Shown: positions 46,386-55,243 of the stretch, in pieces | Layout of the letters: every line of letters begins with the position of its first letter | Position numbering within the stretch: the stretch's first letter is position 1 | Source: Actinomycetota bacterium | GTDB lineage: Bacteria > Actinomycetota > Actinomycetes > Streptosporangiales > Streptosporangiaceae | Reading direction: 5' to 3' | Length of the DNA: 64,000 bases | Assembly (NCBI GenBank): GCA_027313705.1 | Contig: DAHVDE010000040.1 | Location: forward strand, 28,693 to 92,692 | Program-made: the position numbers and the translations under genes | The notes under the pieces: model-generated | Database searches by the model: none | What the model was told of the DNA's origin: nothing | Seen by the model: the letters and a program-made list of their open reading frames with translations, nothing else

Positions 46386-47572
46386 GCGAGGCCGACCTGG
46401 CGGAGGGCCTTCGCGCGCAAGTGCGCGAGTTCCTCTCGCAGCATGATCCCGCGACGACTGAACGGCTTGAGTTCGTCAGGGCCAGGTTCGACGCGGGCCT
46501 GGCCTGGGTGCATTACCCGGTCGGCCTCGGCGGCCAGGGCCTGCCGAGGATTGCGCAGAAGGTCGTGGACGCCGAGTTCGCGGCGGCCGGTGCCCCAACC
46601 AACCGGCCGGAACGCAACGGCATCGGCCTTGGCATGGCCGCGCCGACGATCCTCGCCTTCGGCGATGATGAGCAGCGTGCCCGCTGGCTGAAACCGCTAT
46701 GGACCGGCGAGGACATCTGGTGCCAGCTATTCAGCGAGCCGGGCGCCGGCTCGGACCTGGCGAACCTGGCGACTCGCGCCGTGCGTGATGGCGATCACTG
46801 GGTCGTCAACGGGCAGAAGGTCTGGACGTCTTCTGCTCACATTGCCTCGCGGGCCATGCTTGTCACCAGGACCGATCCTGACCTGCCCAAGCACAAGGGA
46901 CTCACCTATTTCGGCGTGGACATGACCTCGCCAGGCGTCGAGGTGCGCCCATTGCGGCAGGCAACCGGCGAGGCAGAGTTCAACGAGGTGTTCCTCACCG
47001 ACGTGGTGATCCCTGACACCGACCGCATCGGCGAGGTCGGCCAGGGCTGGCAGGTGGCCACCGGCACCTTGATGAACGAGCGGGTCGCGCTCGGCGCATT
47101 CGCGCTGCCACGTGAGGGCGGCATGATCGGGTTCTCGGCCAAGACCTGGCGTGAGCATCCGGAGCGGCGCACGGCGGGCCTGCATGACCGGCTGCTGCGC
47201 CTGTGGGCCGCCGCCGAGGTGTCGCGGCTGGCGGGTGAGCGGTTGCGACAGCAACTCGCCGCAGGCCAGCCGGGTCCGGAGGGCTCGGGTGCCAAGCTTG
47301 TCTACGCCAGGCTCAATCAGGAGATCGCTGACCTCCAGCTTGAACTGCTCGGCGGCGACGGCCTCCGCTACAGCGACTGGACGATGCACAGGCCAGACAG
47401 CGCCGACTTTTATGGCCGGGATTCCGGCTATCGCTACCTGCGCTCGAAAGGCAACTCCATCGAGGGCGGCACCTCGGAGATCCTGCGGAACATCGTGGCC
47501 GAGCGAGTACTCGGCCTCCCGCCTGAGATCCGCCTTGACAAGGACAAGCCATGGAAGGACCTGCCCCGATGA
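46382..47572 (+). CDS. Acyl-CoA dehydrogenase, catalytic-Glu subunit of a probable heteromeric pair
   Basis: The 396-residue ACAD carries QLFSEPGAGSDLANLATRA and, at the C-terminus, SIEGGTSEILRNIVAERVLGLP, where the Glu is the usual catalytic base. The TTG start at 46382 overlaps the SDR stop, and the 3' end overlaps the next ACAD (ATGA). Adjacent unlike ACADs of this kind in mycobacteria form alpha2beta2 enzymes for steroid or branched side-chain oxidation. Confidence 0.92.
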   Translation: MSEADLAEGLRAQVREFLSQHDPATTERLEFVRARFDAGLAWVHYPVGLGGQGLPRIAQKVVDAEFAAAGAPTNRPERNGIGLGMAAPTILAFGDDEQRARWLKPLWTGEDIWCQLFSEPGAGSDLANLATRAVRDGDHWVVNGQKVWTSSAHIASRAMLVTRTDPDLPKHKGLTYFGVDMTSPGVEVRPLRQATGEAEFNEVFLTDVVIPDTDRIGEVGQGWQVATGTLMNERVALGAFALPREGGMIGFSAKTWREHPERRTAGLHDRLLRLWAAAEVSRLAGERLRQQLAAGQPGPEGSGAKLVYARLNQEIADLQLELLGGDGLRYSDWTMHRPDSADFYGRDSGYRYLRSKGNSIEGGTSEILRNIVAERVLGLPPEIRLDKDKPWKDLPR

Positions 47573-48765
47573 CCGAGGTGACGCGGGCAGCCGATGTGAC
47601 GGAACAAGCCGAGGACGCGGCGGCGGCCAGGTCGCGGTTGCCCGATCTGACGTATACAGAAGCGGAGACCGACCTGCGGTCGGCGGTCAGGTCGGTGCTG
47701 GAAGAGCGGGCCACCGCCGCAGCGGTGCTGGCCAGGACCGAGACTCCTGACACATACGACATCGGCCTGTGGCGCACGCTCGCGTCGCAGGTAGGCTGCG
47801 CCGGCCTGCTGATACCCGAAGCGCATGGCGGTGCGGGCGCCTCATTCCGCGAGGCGGCGGTGGTCTGCGAGGAGATCGGCCGCGCCGTCGCCCCCGTGCC
47901 CTTCATCGGCAGCGCCGTGATCGCGACTGCGGCACTGCTCGAACTCGGTGTCGCCGACTTGCTCGGCCAGCTCGCGGCGGGCGCCACCACAGCGGCGCTT
48001 GCCGTGCCGTTCGAATCCGTGCCGATGGTGCGCCCTGAACCTACGGTGCGCCTCGCCGGGCCAGGCGCCAGTGACCAGCCTGGCACGTACCGGCTGACCG
48101 GCTCGGTCAAGGGGGTCGCCGACGCGCTGCCCGCCGACTGGCTGATCATCCCGGCCGACGGCGTGCCCTACGGTGTCTACCTAGTCGCGGCCGACGCTGA
48201 AGGGGTGCGGCGGACCCCGGTGACCTCGCTTGACATGACCAGGCAACTGGCCGACCTTGAGCTGGACGGTGTCCAGGCGCGCCTTCTCGGCGCCGGGCCC
48301 GCCGCCGAGAAGGCGGTCGCGACCGCGCTCCGCGCTGGTGCCGCGATGCTGGCCGCCGAGCAACTTGGCCTGGCCGAACGGGCGCTCGACATCACCCTCG
48401 CCTATGTCAAGCAGCGCTACCAGTTCGCCCGCCCGGTCGGCTCTTTCCAGGCGCTCAAGCACAGGTTCGCCGACTGGTGGGTGGCGGTAACCCAGGCCAG
48501 GGCCGCGTCACGCTACGCGGCCGCTTGCCTGGCTGCCGATGACCCTGACATGGCGGTGGCGGTGGCCCTGGCCAAGTCGGTCTGCTCGGATACGGCGGTA
48601 CTGGCCGGCCAGGAGATGATCCAGCTCCACGGCGGCATCGGGTTTACCTGGGAACACCCGGCGCACCTGTACCTGAAGCGAGCCAAGAGCTCGGCACTAG
48701 CCCTCGGCACGGCGGACCGGCACCGCGCCGCCCTAGCCGCCCTAGTGAACCTGCCACCCGCCTAA
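47569..48765 (+). CDS. Acyl-CoA dehydrogenase, partner subunit lacking the EGT catalytic motif
   Basis: The 398-residue protein is an ACAD by its FAD-binding C-terminus (RYQFARPVGSFQALKHRFADWW; IQLHGGIGFTWEHPAHLYLKRA), but no Glu-Gly-Thr motif follows; it ends KSSALALGTADRHRAALA. With the preceding gene this is the composition expected of an alpha2beta2 ACAD, where one chain gives the base and the other shapes the FAD site. ATG 47569 overlaps the previous stop by four bases. Confidence 0.9.
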   Translation: MTEVTRAADVTEQAEDAAAARSRLPDLTYTEAETDLRSAVRSVLEERATAAAVLARTETPDTYDIGLWRTLASQVGCAGLLIPEAHGGAGASFREAAVVCEEIGRAVAPVPFIGSAVIATAALLELGVADLLGQLAAGATTAALAVPFESVPMVRPEPTVRLAGPGASDQPGTYRLTGSVKGVADALPADWLIIPADGVPYGVYLVAADAEGVRRTPVTSLDMTRQLADLELDGVQARLLGAGPAAEKAVATALRAGAAMLAAEQLGLAERALDITLAYVKQRYQFARPVGSFQALKHRFADWWVAVTQARAASRYAAACLAADDPDMAVAVALAKSVCSDTAVLAGQEMIQLHGGIGFTWEHPAHLYLKRAKSSALALGTADRHRAALAALVNLPPA

Positions 48766-48810
48766 CGCCCCCGCCCCCGCCCCGTCACAACATTGGGGTA
48801 ACTGCCGGGC

Positions 48811-48848
48811 GCCCAGGCCCCACGACGTCACAACGTGGGGACCTGGGC
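48811..48848. terminator. Hairpin after the acyl-CoA dehydrogenase operon
   Basis: GCCCAGGCCCCACG (48811-48824) pairs with CGTGGGGACCTGGGC (48834-48848) with one bulged A and a nine-base loop. It is 45 bp past the operon end. Confidence 0.5.
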
Positions 48849-48950
48849 ACCTGCAACTCCGCAACGTAGGCACGCGGGCATGTGGGGTGGCGGGACGAAG
48901 TGGAACACGTTATTGGCGCGGGGACGTTCGTGGTTGTCGCATACTGTGTT

Positions 48951-49604
48951 ATGCACTCCTTACCGACGGACGAAGTAGTCCATTCCGCTGCCTGCAGATT
49001 GCGGGCCAACCTGGCTGCGCCTGGCTTGAGCCGCGCCGTGGCCTGTTATTTTTGCGAGCCAAACTTCGCCGGGATGACCTTCAGTGAACTTGGCCTCAAT
49101 CCGCCGTTTGAGTTCACCGCGGACGATCTGCTTGCCGTTTCACTGCTCGATATCACCTGGCGGCCGCAGGTGGTGCGCACCCTGCTCGTCACCCATAAGG
49201 AGCAGTTGTCGCGACTGCTCGCTGACATCCCCGCTGATCTCGACCTCTGGGATGCAGACAATGGCACGCTCAGGCAGATTGACTTCATGTGGGACGTTCT
49301 GACCTCCATCGAGGGAATCGGCACCGCGAGCGCAACGAAACTGCTGGCCCGCAAGCGCCCGCGGTTGTGCCCGATCAGCGACAACCTGGTGATCAAGGCC
49401 GTTGACGTACCTGGCCGCACTTGGGACGTGCTGCGCACGCTGCTGCTTGACCAGGACGCGCGGGCCGGGGTGGAGGCACTGCGCCCGGCGCAGGCAGCGC
49501 AGGTCAGCCTGCTCCGCATTCTTGACGTGGCAATCTGGGTGTCGCATAGCAGGTCCGCCGCCGCGCAGGCGCTCAGGGAAGAGGCGGGAATGCCGCTTTT
49601 CTAG
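48951..49604 (+). CDS. DUF6308 family protein
   Basis: The 217-residue protein has the DUF6308 pattern: YFCEPNFAGMTFSEL, FTADDLLAVSLL, DIPADLDLWDADNG and a helix-hairpin-helix-like segment (SIEGIGTASATKLLARKRPRLCPISDN). That last motif suggests DNA or nucleotide contact, but no function is known to me. I placed the start at ATG 48951, six bases after the -10-like CATACT (48940-48945), in the leaderless form; the frame extends to GTG/ATG positions from 48882 without a ribosome site. It stands alone between a terminator and a decayed gene. Confidence 0.75.
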   Translation: MHSLPTDEVVHSAACRLRANLAAPGLSRAVACYFCEPNFAGMTFSELGLNPPFEFTADDLLAVSLLDITWRPQVVRTLLVTHKEQLSRLLADIPADLDLWDADNGTLRQIDFMWDVLTSIEGIGTASATKLLARKRPRLCPISDNLVIKAVDVPGRTWDVLRTLLLDQDARAGVEALRPAQAAQVSLLRILDVAIWVSHSRSAAAQALREEAGMPLF

Positions 49605-49673
49605 CCGTAGGCCATCGGATACGGCCTTTGCCGACCCGGAATAGCCAAGGGCATACCCGGCTTTCCCTTCGTC

Positions 49674-50029
49674 ATGGAGAATAGCGCCACTGAATCGGCT
49701 CAGCCGTCGCCGCCCGTTGCCTGTTCACTTGGCGCGGGTGACCTGTCCGCCACCAGGCCGCCCGGCGCTACCCGCCAGGCCACCAAGCAGCGCTTCGCCG
49801 GGCACAAGATCAAGGGAAATTTCCATGATCACTTGACATAGGAGCTTCGGGTGAAGCGGTCGCGCTCGCCGCGCTCGAGCGTGATTGCTTCGCGTTCGCC
49901 GAGTGGTCGGGCAGCCTGGTCGGCGACCGGGTCGTGGTCGACATCTCGGCAGCCGACGAGGATGCGATCCCCGCCGTCCGCGGCATGCTCGCGGACCTTA
50001 CGGGAATCGCGGACCTCGCGGCAGGCTAG
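49674..50029 (+). pseudogene. Remnant of a small Cys-motif protein gene
   Basis: ATG 49674 begins a 55-codon frame (MENSATESAQPSPPVACSLG...) that ends at 49841. A second frame then runs to TAG 50027-50029 and encodes ALAALERDCFAFAEWSGSL...VVVDISAADEDAIPAVRGML, with no start codon. Small actinobacterial proteins I recall begin with an IACTL/ACSL segment and end with ALERECCAFAxW...VVLDVSA, so the two pieces look like the two ends of one such gene, joined by a frameshift and with the Cys-Cys pair reduced to Asp-Cys. The middle is unrecognisable. It is probably dead. Confidence 0.45.
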
Positions 50030-50048
50030 CGAACTCGGGTCGCGGCGC

Positions 50049-51713
50049 TCAATGGCCGCGGAAGGCTTCTTCCAGCCACCAGGACCCCCGTTTGGCCGTG
50101 ACCTTCGCATCGATGAGCAGCGGCTTGTCGCGCGGTCCCGCCAGCCATTCCTGCACTGGGGTCAGGTCGCCGCGCTGCCTGACCCTGGCCGCCGCGCAGC
50201 CGAAACCGCGTCCGATCTGCGCGATGTCAACCGGCGGGAACTGCACCGTGCCGACGGGGTAGCCGTCTGGGCCGAAGTGATGGACCTCGGCGCCGTAGGC
50301 CTCGTCGTCGTAGACGACGATGACCATCGGCAGGCCGAGCCTTACCGCGGTCTCTAGCTCGCTGATGCCCATGAGGGCGCCGCCGTCGCCTAGCGCGGCG
50401 ACCACGAGCCGGTCAGGCCTGGCGATGGCCGACCCGATCGCCGATGCTAGGCCGAGGCCGACCGACTGGTAGGCCTGCGTGAAGCAGAACCCGTCGGCGT
50501 CTGGCACCGAGAGGAACATCGCCGGGTAGCCGATGAAGTTGCCTGAGTCGATCGCGACGATCCGCTCGGCGGGCAGCATGTCGTCGAGCGCGATGCTCAG
50601 CGTCCGCGGGTCGATCGTGGTGGCATCGCTGTCGTCCTCGTAGGGGACGTCGCGCCACCTTACCTCGCGGGCCAGGCGGTCGCGCAGCTCCGCTGACCGG
50701 TAGCCGACTTGATTGCCGCCTTCGCCGAGCACCTCAGCCACCGCCGCCGCTGTCAGGGTCACGTCGCCGGCAACTCCGAGGCTGACCTGGGCGTGCGTGC
50801 CGATGGCGGCGTGGTCCGAGTCGACCTGGACGACCGTCGCGCCAGGACCGATCAGGGCTCCGTGCCGCAGCGTCCACATGTTCAGCGAGCATCCCCAGCC
50901 GACCACCAGATCGGCGTCCTTGATCAGCTCGGCGGCCAGCGGCGACGCGAACCCGCCGCTGACATCCAGATCCCATGCGCTGCCGCGGAACAGGCCCTTG
51001 GCCGCGGCTGAGGTCGCGAGCAGTGCGCCGCACCGGTCGGCCAGGCGTTCGAGGTCGGCTCTCGCCCCGGCGATCCTGGCGCCGCGGCCGGCGATGAACA
51101 CCGGCCGCTGCGCTCTCCTGATCGCCGCTGCCAGGCGGTTGACCGCTATCTCTTCAGGTTGCATGGCCCTGTTCGCGGCCCAGCTAGGTATCGCGGCCCT
51201 GGGCGTGGCGCCCGATGGCGGCGCGCATTCGGCGGCCTGGATGTCGAGTGGCAACCCGAGCACCACGGTGCGCCGGTCCTGCGCGGCCAGCTGATACGCG
51301 CGGACCGCGTCGTCGACCGCGAATGAGGGCGAGTGCAGCCTTGCGGGCACGGCGCCGACGCCGCGAGTAAGTGCGTCCAGGTCGATCCTGAAATTGGAGT
51401 GCTTCGCGCTCGCCGCTACGTCGGCGGCGAGGACGACCATCGGGGTGCGGCTCTTGGCCGCCTCGGTGATCGCGGTCAGGGAATTGGTGAAGCCAGGGCC
51501 CTGGTGCAGCGAGACGATGCCCGGCTTGCCGGTCATCCTGGCCCAGCCGTCGGCCATGCTGGCCGCCCCGCATTCGTGCCTGGCCGGCACGAACCGGGCA
51601 CCTCGCTCGATCAGGGCGTTGGTGACATGGAAGTTGCCGCTACCGACCAGACCGAACACCGTGTCAGCGCCGAGCGAGGTGAACACCTGCGCGATCGCAT
51701 CGGTGACCTTCAT
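50049..51713 (-). CDS. Thiamine diphosphate-dependent enzyme (acetolactate synthase/benzoylformate decarboxylase-like)
   Basis: The 554-residue protein has the three ThDP-enzyme domains: PYR domain with the catalytic Glu in ARHECGAASMADGWAR, a middle nucleotide-like domain, and the PP domain with GDGGALMGISELETAVRLGL...YDDEAYG. The metal motif normally ends in Asn-Asn; here it is Asp-Asp. Such enzymes decarboxylate or ligate 2-oxo acids. The start ATG 51713 overlaps the stop of the cyclase gene (TGATG), so the two proteins are made together and likely act in one pathway. Exact reaction unknown. Confidence 0.88.
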   Translation of the reverse strand: MKVTDAIAQVFTSLGADTVFGLVGSGNFHVTNALIERGARFVPARHECGAASMADGWARMTGKPGIVSLHQGPGFTNSLTAITEAAKSRTPMVVLAADVAASAKHSNFRIDLDALTRGVGAVPARLHSPSFAVDDAVRAYQLAAQDRRTVVLGLPLDIQAAECAPPSGATPRAAIPSWAANRAMQPEEIAVNRLAAAIRRAQRPVFIAGRGARIAGARADLERLADRCGALLATSAAAKGLFRGSAWDLDVSGGFASPLAAELIKDADLVVGWGCSLNMWTLRHGALIGPGATVVQVDSDHAAIGTHAQVSLGVAGDVTLTAAAVAEVLGEGGNQVGYRSAELRDRLAREVRWRDVPYEDDSDATTIDPRTLSIALDDMLPAERIVAIDSGNFIGYPAMFLSVPDADGFCFTQAYQSVGLGLASAIGSAIARPDRLVVAALGDGGALMGISELETAVRLGLPMVIVVYDDEAYGAEVHHFGPDGYPVGTVQFPPVDIAQIGRGFGCAAARVRQRGDLTPVQEWLAGPRDKPLLIDAKVTAKRGSWWLEEAFRGH

Positions 51714-52489
51714 CACGTATGCTCCACCAGCGCGATGGCGCGGCACGGGCTGCCTGAGCCGCCCGTGATGGGCAACGGCCCCGCGATCAGCACCGCGCCG
51801 GTGGCTGGCAGCCTGGCCAGGTTCTGCAACTGGGTAAGTCCGTACTTGCCCGCGCCGAGCAGCGCGGCATGGCAGGGAAACGGCGGATCGAACGAGTGAG
51901 CCGTACCCGCGTCGGTGCCCACAGTTTCCACGCCGAAGCCGAGCAGCGGCGACTGGGTGGCTAGCCAGCGGGCGCACTCCACCGACACTCCCGGAGTGTG
52001 CGGTCCTGTTTCACTGGCGTTGAGGAAGGCTTGCTGGCTGTCGGATCGCACGTCCCAGCCGGTGCGGTACAAGAGCCAGCCGCCGTCAGGAAGCGATCCG
52101 TGCTCGCTCTCCCACTGCCTGATGTGTTCGACCTCAAGCAGGAAGTCGGGATCTGCGGCGGCCTCGGAACTGAAGTCAAGCACGACGGCGGGCGCGATCA
52201 GCCGATCGACGGGTACTTGCGCGATGTCCTCGCCGTCCCGGCCGGTCACCCAGTGCACGGGTGCGTCAAAATGAGTGCCTGTGTGCTCGCCCGTGGTGAT
52301 GTTGTTCCAGTACCAGGCAGGCCCGCGGTCGTCATACCTGCTGATCTCCTGCAAGGAAAACGGAATGGTATTGCCGAACGGCGGGGGGAGTTGAATGACC
52401 GGGGTTTCCGCCTGAAGCGGTGCCGTGAGGTCGACCACCTCGATGGTGGCGAGGCGCAGCGCGGCGATCAGTTCATCGAGTATGGGCAT
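51713..52489 (-). CDS. Cyclase-family (kynurenine formamidase-like) hydrolase
   Basis: The 258-residue protein has the family metal motif HTGTHFDAPVHW near 69-80, with DLTAPLQAETPVIQLP at the front and GFGVETVGTDAG in the second half. Members hydrolyse formamides, lactams or related amide rings (kynurenine formamidase, isatin hydrolase). Being paired with a ThDP decarboxylase suggests breakdown of an aromatic 2-oxo acid, but that is inference. It is divergent from the SDR gene at 52603. Confidence 0.88.
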   Translation of the reverse strand: MPILDELIAALRLATIEVVDLTAPLQAETPVIQLPPPFGNTIPFSLQEISRYDDRGPAWYWNNITTGEHTGTHFDAPVHWVTGRDGEDIAQVPVDRLIAPAVVLDFSSEAAADPDFLLEVEHIRQWESEHGSLPDGGWLLYRTGWDVRSDSQQAFLNASETGPHTPGVSVECARWLATQSPLLGFGVETVGTDAGTAHSFDPPFPCHAALLGAGKYGLTQLQNLARLPATGAVLIAGPLPITGGSGSPCRAIALVEHT

Positions 52490-52602
52490 GCGCTTAGCCT
52501 GCCTTAGCCGGCCCCGGCTGGGAAGGCGATCACCACTGTGGCTTGTGATTGTGATGATCTGTACAGTTCACGGCAGAACCGGAGCGCTCAGGAGGTCGGC
52601 AA

Positions 52603-53400
52603 ATGGATTCGGTGGCCGGGGCCGGAATCGTGGTAACTGGCGGCGGCAGCGGCATCGGTGCCGCGCTGGCCCGCAGGTTCGTCGCCGAGGGCGCCAGGGT
52701 CGTCATCAACGACCTGAACGCCGAGGCCGCCGAGTCGGTGGCCGGGTCCTGCGACGAATCCAACGGTGGACAGGTGACCGTGATCGCGGGTGACGCCGGC
52801 GCTGAGGACGGCGTAGAGGCGCTGATCGCCGGTGCCAGGGCTTCGCTCGGCGACATCGACATCTACTGCGCTAATGCCGGGATCGCCCGCCGGGGCGGGC
52901 CGGAGGCCAGCGAGCAAGACTGGGCCGATTCCTGGAACGTCAACGTGATGGCGCACGTGCGGGCGGCGCGCCTGTTGCTCGGGCCGTGGCTGCAGCGCGG
53001 CAGTGGGCACCTGATCTGCACTGTGTCGGCCGCCGGGCTGCTCGCGACTCCTGGTGCGGCGCCTTACTCGGTGACCAAGCACGCCGCGATCGGGTTCGCT
53101 GAGTGGCTATCGCTCACGCACAAGCACCGCGGCCTGACCGTTCAGGCGCTCTGCCCGATGGGGGTGCGCACCGGGATGTTTCCCGGCGACGACTCGATGA
53201 GCGAGAAACTGCTCGGCCGGGAAGCGATCATGCCGGAACAGGTCGCGGACGTGGTCATGGAGGCGATCGCCGACGGGCGGTTCCTGATCTTGCCGCATCC
53301 GCAGGTCGCCGAGATGTACGCGGGCCGTGCCGCCGATCCGGATCGCTGGCTGGCAGGGATGAGCAAACTGCAGCAATACCTGGAAAGCGACTCAGCCTGA
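52603..53400 (+). CDS. SDR-family oxidoreductase
   Basis: The 265-residue protein has TGGGSGIGAALA, CANAGIARRGG, a Ser in TVSAAGLLATPG and Tyr-x3-Lys in YSVTKHAAIGFAEWL. ATG 52603 follows AGGAGG. The substrate is unknown. It is 113 bp from the divergent cyclase gene and 71 bp before the dehydratase gene. Confidence 0.9.
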   Translation: MDSVAGAGIVVTGGGSGIGAALARRFVAEGARVVINDLNAEAAESVAGSCDESNGGQVTVIAGDAGAEDGVEALIAGARASLGDIDIYCANAGIARRGGPEASEQDWADSWNVNVMAHVRAARLLLGPWLQRGSGHLICTVSAAGLLATPGAAPYSVTKHAAIGFAEWLSLTHKHRGLTVQALCPMGVRTGMFPGDDSMSEKLLGREAIMPEQVADVVMEAIADGRFLILPHPQVAEMYAGRAADPDRWLAGMSKLQQYLESDSA

Positions 53401-53471
53401 CACGGGCGCTAAGGACTAGACGGTGTTTTAGCGTCTACTCCGCCTTGTTGGCAGCGTGGTACAAACGGGCC

Positions 53472-54431
53472 ATGACGTCACCAGGTATCCCAGATCTTGC
53501 GCAGGTGCTGGCCGCGCGCCAGCGCATCGCGCCGTACCTGCAGCCGACGCCGGCTTACCGGTATCCGGCACTCGACGGGCTGGCCGGCACGCAGGTGTGG
53601 GTCAAGCACGAGAATCATCAGCCGATCGGCGCGTTCAAGGTGCGCGGCGGCATCAACCTGGTCAGCCAGCTAAGCGGCGAGGAGCGCGGCCGTGGAGTGG
53701 TGACCGCCTCGACAGGTAACCACGGCCAGTCGATCGCTTACGCGGCTAACTTGTTCGGCACCCGAGCGGTGATCTGCGTGCCAGAGGCAGCCAACCCGGT
53801 CAAGGTGGAGGCCATGCGGGCGCTCGGTGCCGAGGTCGTGCTCCGCGGTGCCGATTTCGACGACGCGCGCGAGCATTGCGAGAGGCTGGCCGCCGAGCAC
53901 GGGTACCGTTACATCCACTCGGCTAACGAGCCCGCGCTGATCGCGGGTGTGGGCACCTATGCGCTTGAACTGCTAGAGGCGCAGCCGGACATCGAGGTGA
54001 TCGTGGTGCCGGTCGGCGGCGGCAGCGGTGCCTGCGGCACCTGCGTCGTGGCCAAGACGGTGCGGCAGGCGATCGAGGTCATCGCCGTCCAGTCGGCGGC
54101 GGCACCTTCCGCCTACCAGTCGTGGCAGGCTAAGTCGCTGGTCACGGCGCCCTGCACGACGTTCGCGGAAGGCCTGGCGACGCGAACCTCGTTCGAGTTC
54201 ACTCAGCGGATACTCAGTGACCTGCTTGATGACTTCGTCCTGGTCAGCGACGACCAGCTCAAGGCGGCGACGAGGGTCATGATCGAGAAAACGAAGAACC
54301 TGGTCGAGCCGTCGGGAGCGGCCGCGCTTGCCGCCGTGCTCGCCGACAGGGAGAGGTTCGCCGGCCGCAAGGTCGCCGTCGTGTGCAGCGGCGGCAACAT
54401 CAGCCCGGCTCAGCTTGCGGCCCTCTGGTAA
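53472..54431 (+). CDS. Threonine dehydratase-like PLP enzyme (serine/threonine ammonia-lyase family)
   Basis: The 319-residue fold-type II enzyme has the PLP Lys in GAFKVRGG, STGNHGQSIAYAA, the phosphate loop VGGGSGACG and the C-terminal VVCSGGNI. There is no ACT domain, so it resembles the catabolic form that deaminates threonine, serine or 3-hydroxyaspartate-type substrates. ATG 53472 begins the conserved part; TACAAA lies six bases upstream. The stop overlaps the next gene (TAATG), so the two are co-translated. Confidence 0.9.
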   Translation: MTSPGIPDLAQVLAARQRIAPYLQPTPAYRYPALDGLAGTQVWVKHENHQPIGAFKVRGGINLVSQLSGEERGRGVVTASTGNHGQSIAYAANLFGTRAVICVPEAANPVKVEAMRALGAEVVLRGADFDDAREHCERLAAEHGYRYIHSANEPALIAGVGTYALELLEAQPDIEVIVVPVGGGSGACGTCVVAKTVRQAIEVIAVQSAAAPSAYQSWQAKSLVTAPCTTFAEGLATRTSFEFTQRILSDLLDDFVLVSDDQLKAATRVMIEKTKNLVEPSGAAALAAVLADRERFAGRKVAVVCSGGNISPAQLAALW

Positions 54432-55243
54432 TGACAGAGCAGGGACATAAGCTTAGGCCCGTGGACTTCGAGCACATCTGCTTTGATCGCGCCGGGGATT
54501 TCGTCACCATCACCATGAACAGGCCCAAGCGCCGTAACGCGCTCTCGATGGCGCACATGCGGGAACTGATCACCGCGTTCACGCTGGCCGGCCAGAGCGA
54601 TGCCCTCGGGATCGTGCTCGCCGGCAACGGGCCCGTGTTCAGCGCCGGGCATGATTTCGCCGATGTGGTCGGCGCCGATCTGGCGGCAGTGCGCGCGCTG
54701 CTGGCAACCTGCACCGAGCTGATGACCTTGATGCAGTCGGTCCCGCAGCCCGTCGTGGCTCGGGTGCACGGACTGGCCACGGCCGCTGGCTGCCAGCTAG
54801 TAGCGTCCGCCGATCTGGCGGTGGCCAGTGAGAACGCCTCCTTCGCAGCCCCCGGCGGCAAGGGCGGCTGGTTTTGCCATACCCCCATGGTCGCGGTCGC
54901 CAGGAATGTAGGCCGCAAACGGGCGGCCGAACTGGCGTACTCTGGCGACGCGATCGACGCCGCGACCGCCCTGGACTGGGGCCTGGTCAACCGGGTAGTG
55001 GCCGAGGCGCAGCTCGACGAGGCGGTCGCCGGCTTGCTCAGGCGGGTCACCAGAGGCTCGCCGCAAAGCAAGGGCATCGGCAAGCAGGCGCTCTACACCC
55101 AGATCGACCTTGACCAGGCCAAGGCCTATGGCTACGCCATCGAGGTGATGGCCGCTACCAGCCAGCTTCCTGATGCGCGCGAAGGCATGCGCGCCTTCCT
55201 CGACAAGCGCGAGCCGCACTGGCAGGCGAAGACTACCGGCTGA
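54431..55243 (+). CDS. Enoyl-CoA hydratase/isomerase family protein (ECHDC3-like)
   Basis: The 270-residue crotonase-fold protein has NRPKRRNALSMAHMRELITAF, the oxyanion-hole motif SAGHDF and GLATAAGCQLVASADLAVA. Where hydratases place their two catalytic Glu residues it has AAPGGKGGWFCHTPMVA, so hydration is doubtful and another crotonase chemistry is possible. It starts on the stop of the dehydratase gene and its last 11 bp overlap the opposite-strand xth gene. Confidence 0.88.
   Translation: MTEQGHKLRPVDFEHICFDRAGDFVTITMNRPKRRNALSMAHMRELITAFTLAGQSDALGIVLAGNGPVFSAGHDFADVVGADLAAVRALLATCTELMTLMQSVPQPVVARVHGLATAAGCQLVASADLAVASENASFAAPGGKGGWFCHTPMVAVARNVGRKRAAELAYSGDAIDAATALDWGLVNRVVAEAQLDEAVAGLLRRVTRGSPQSKGIGKQALYTQIDLDQAKAYGYAIEVMAATSQLPDAREGMRAFLDKREPHWQAKTTG

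Noticed and set aside
43235..55243. Secondary-metabolite biosynthetic cluster
   Set aside because: The enzymes are oxidative and hydrolytic (ACADs, SDRs, crotonase, lactonase-like) with no carrier protein, synthase or transporter, which fits catabolism better.
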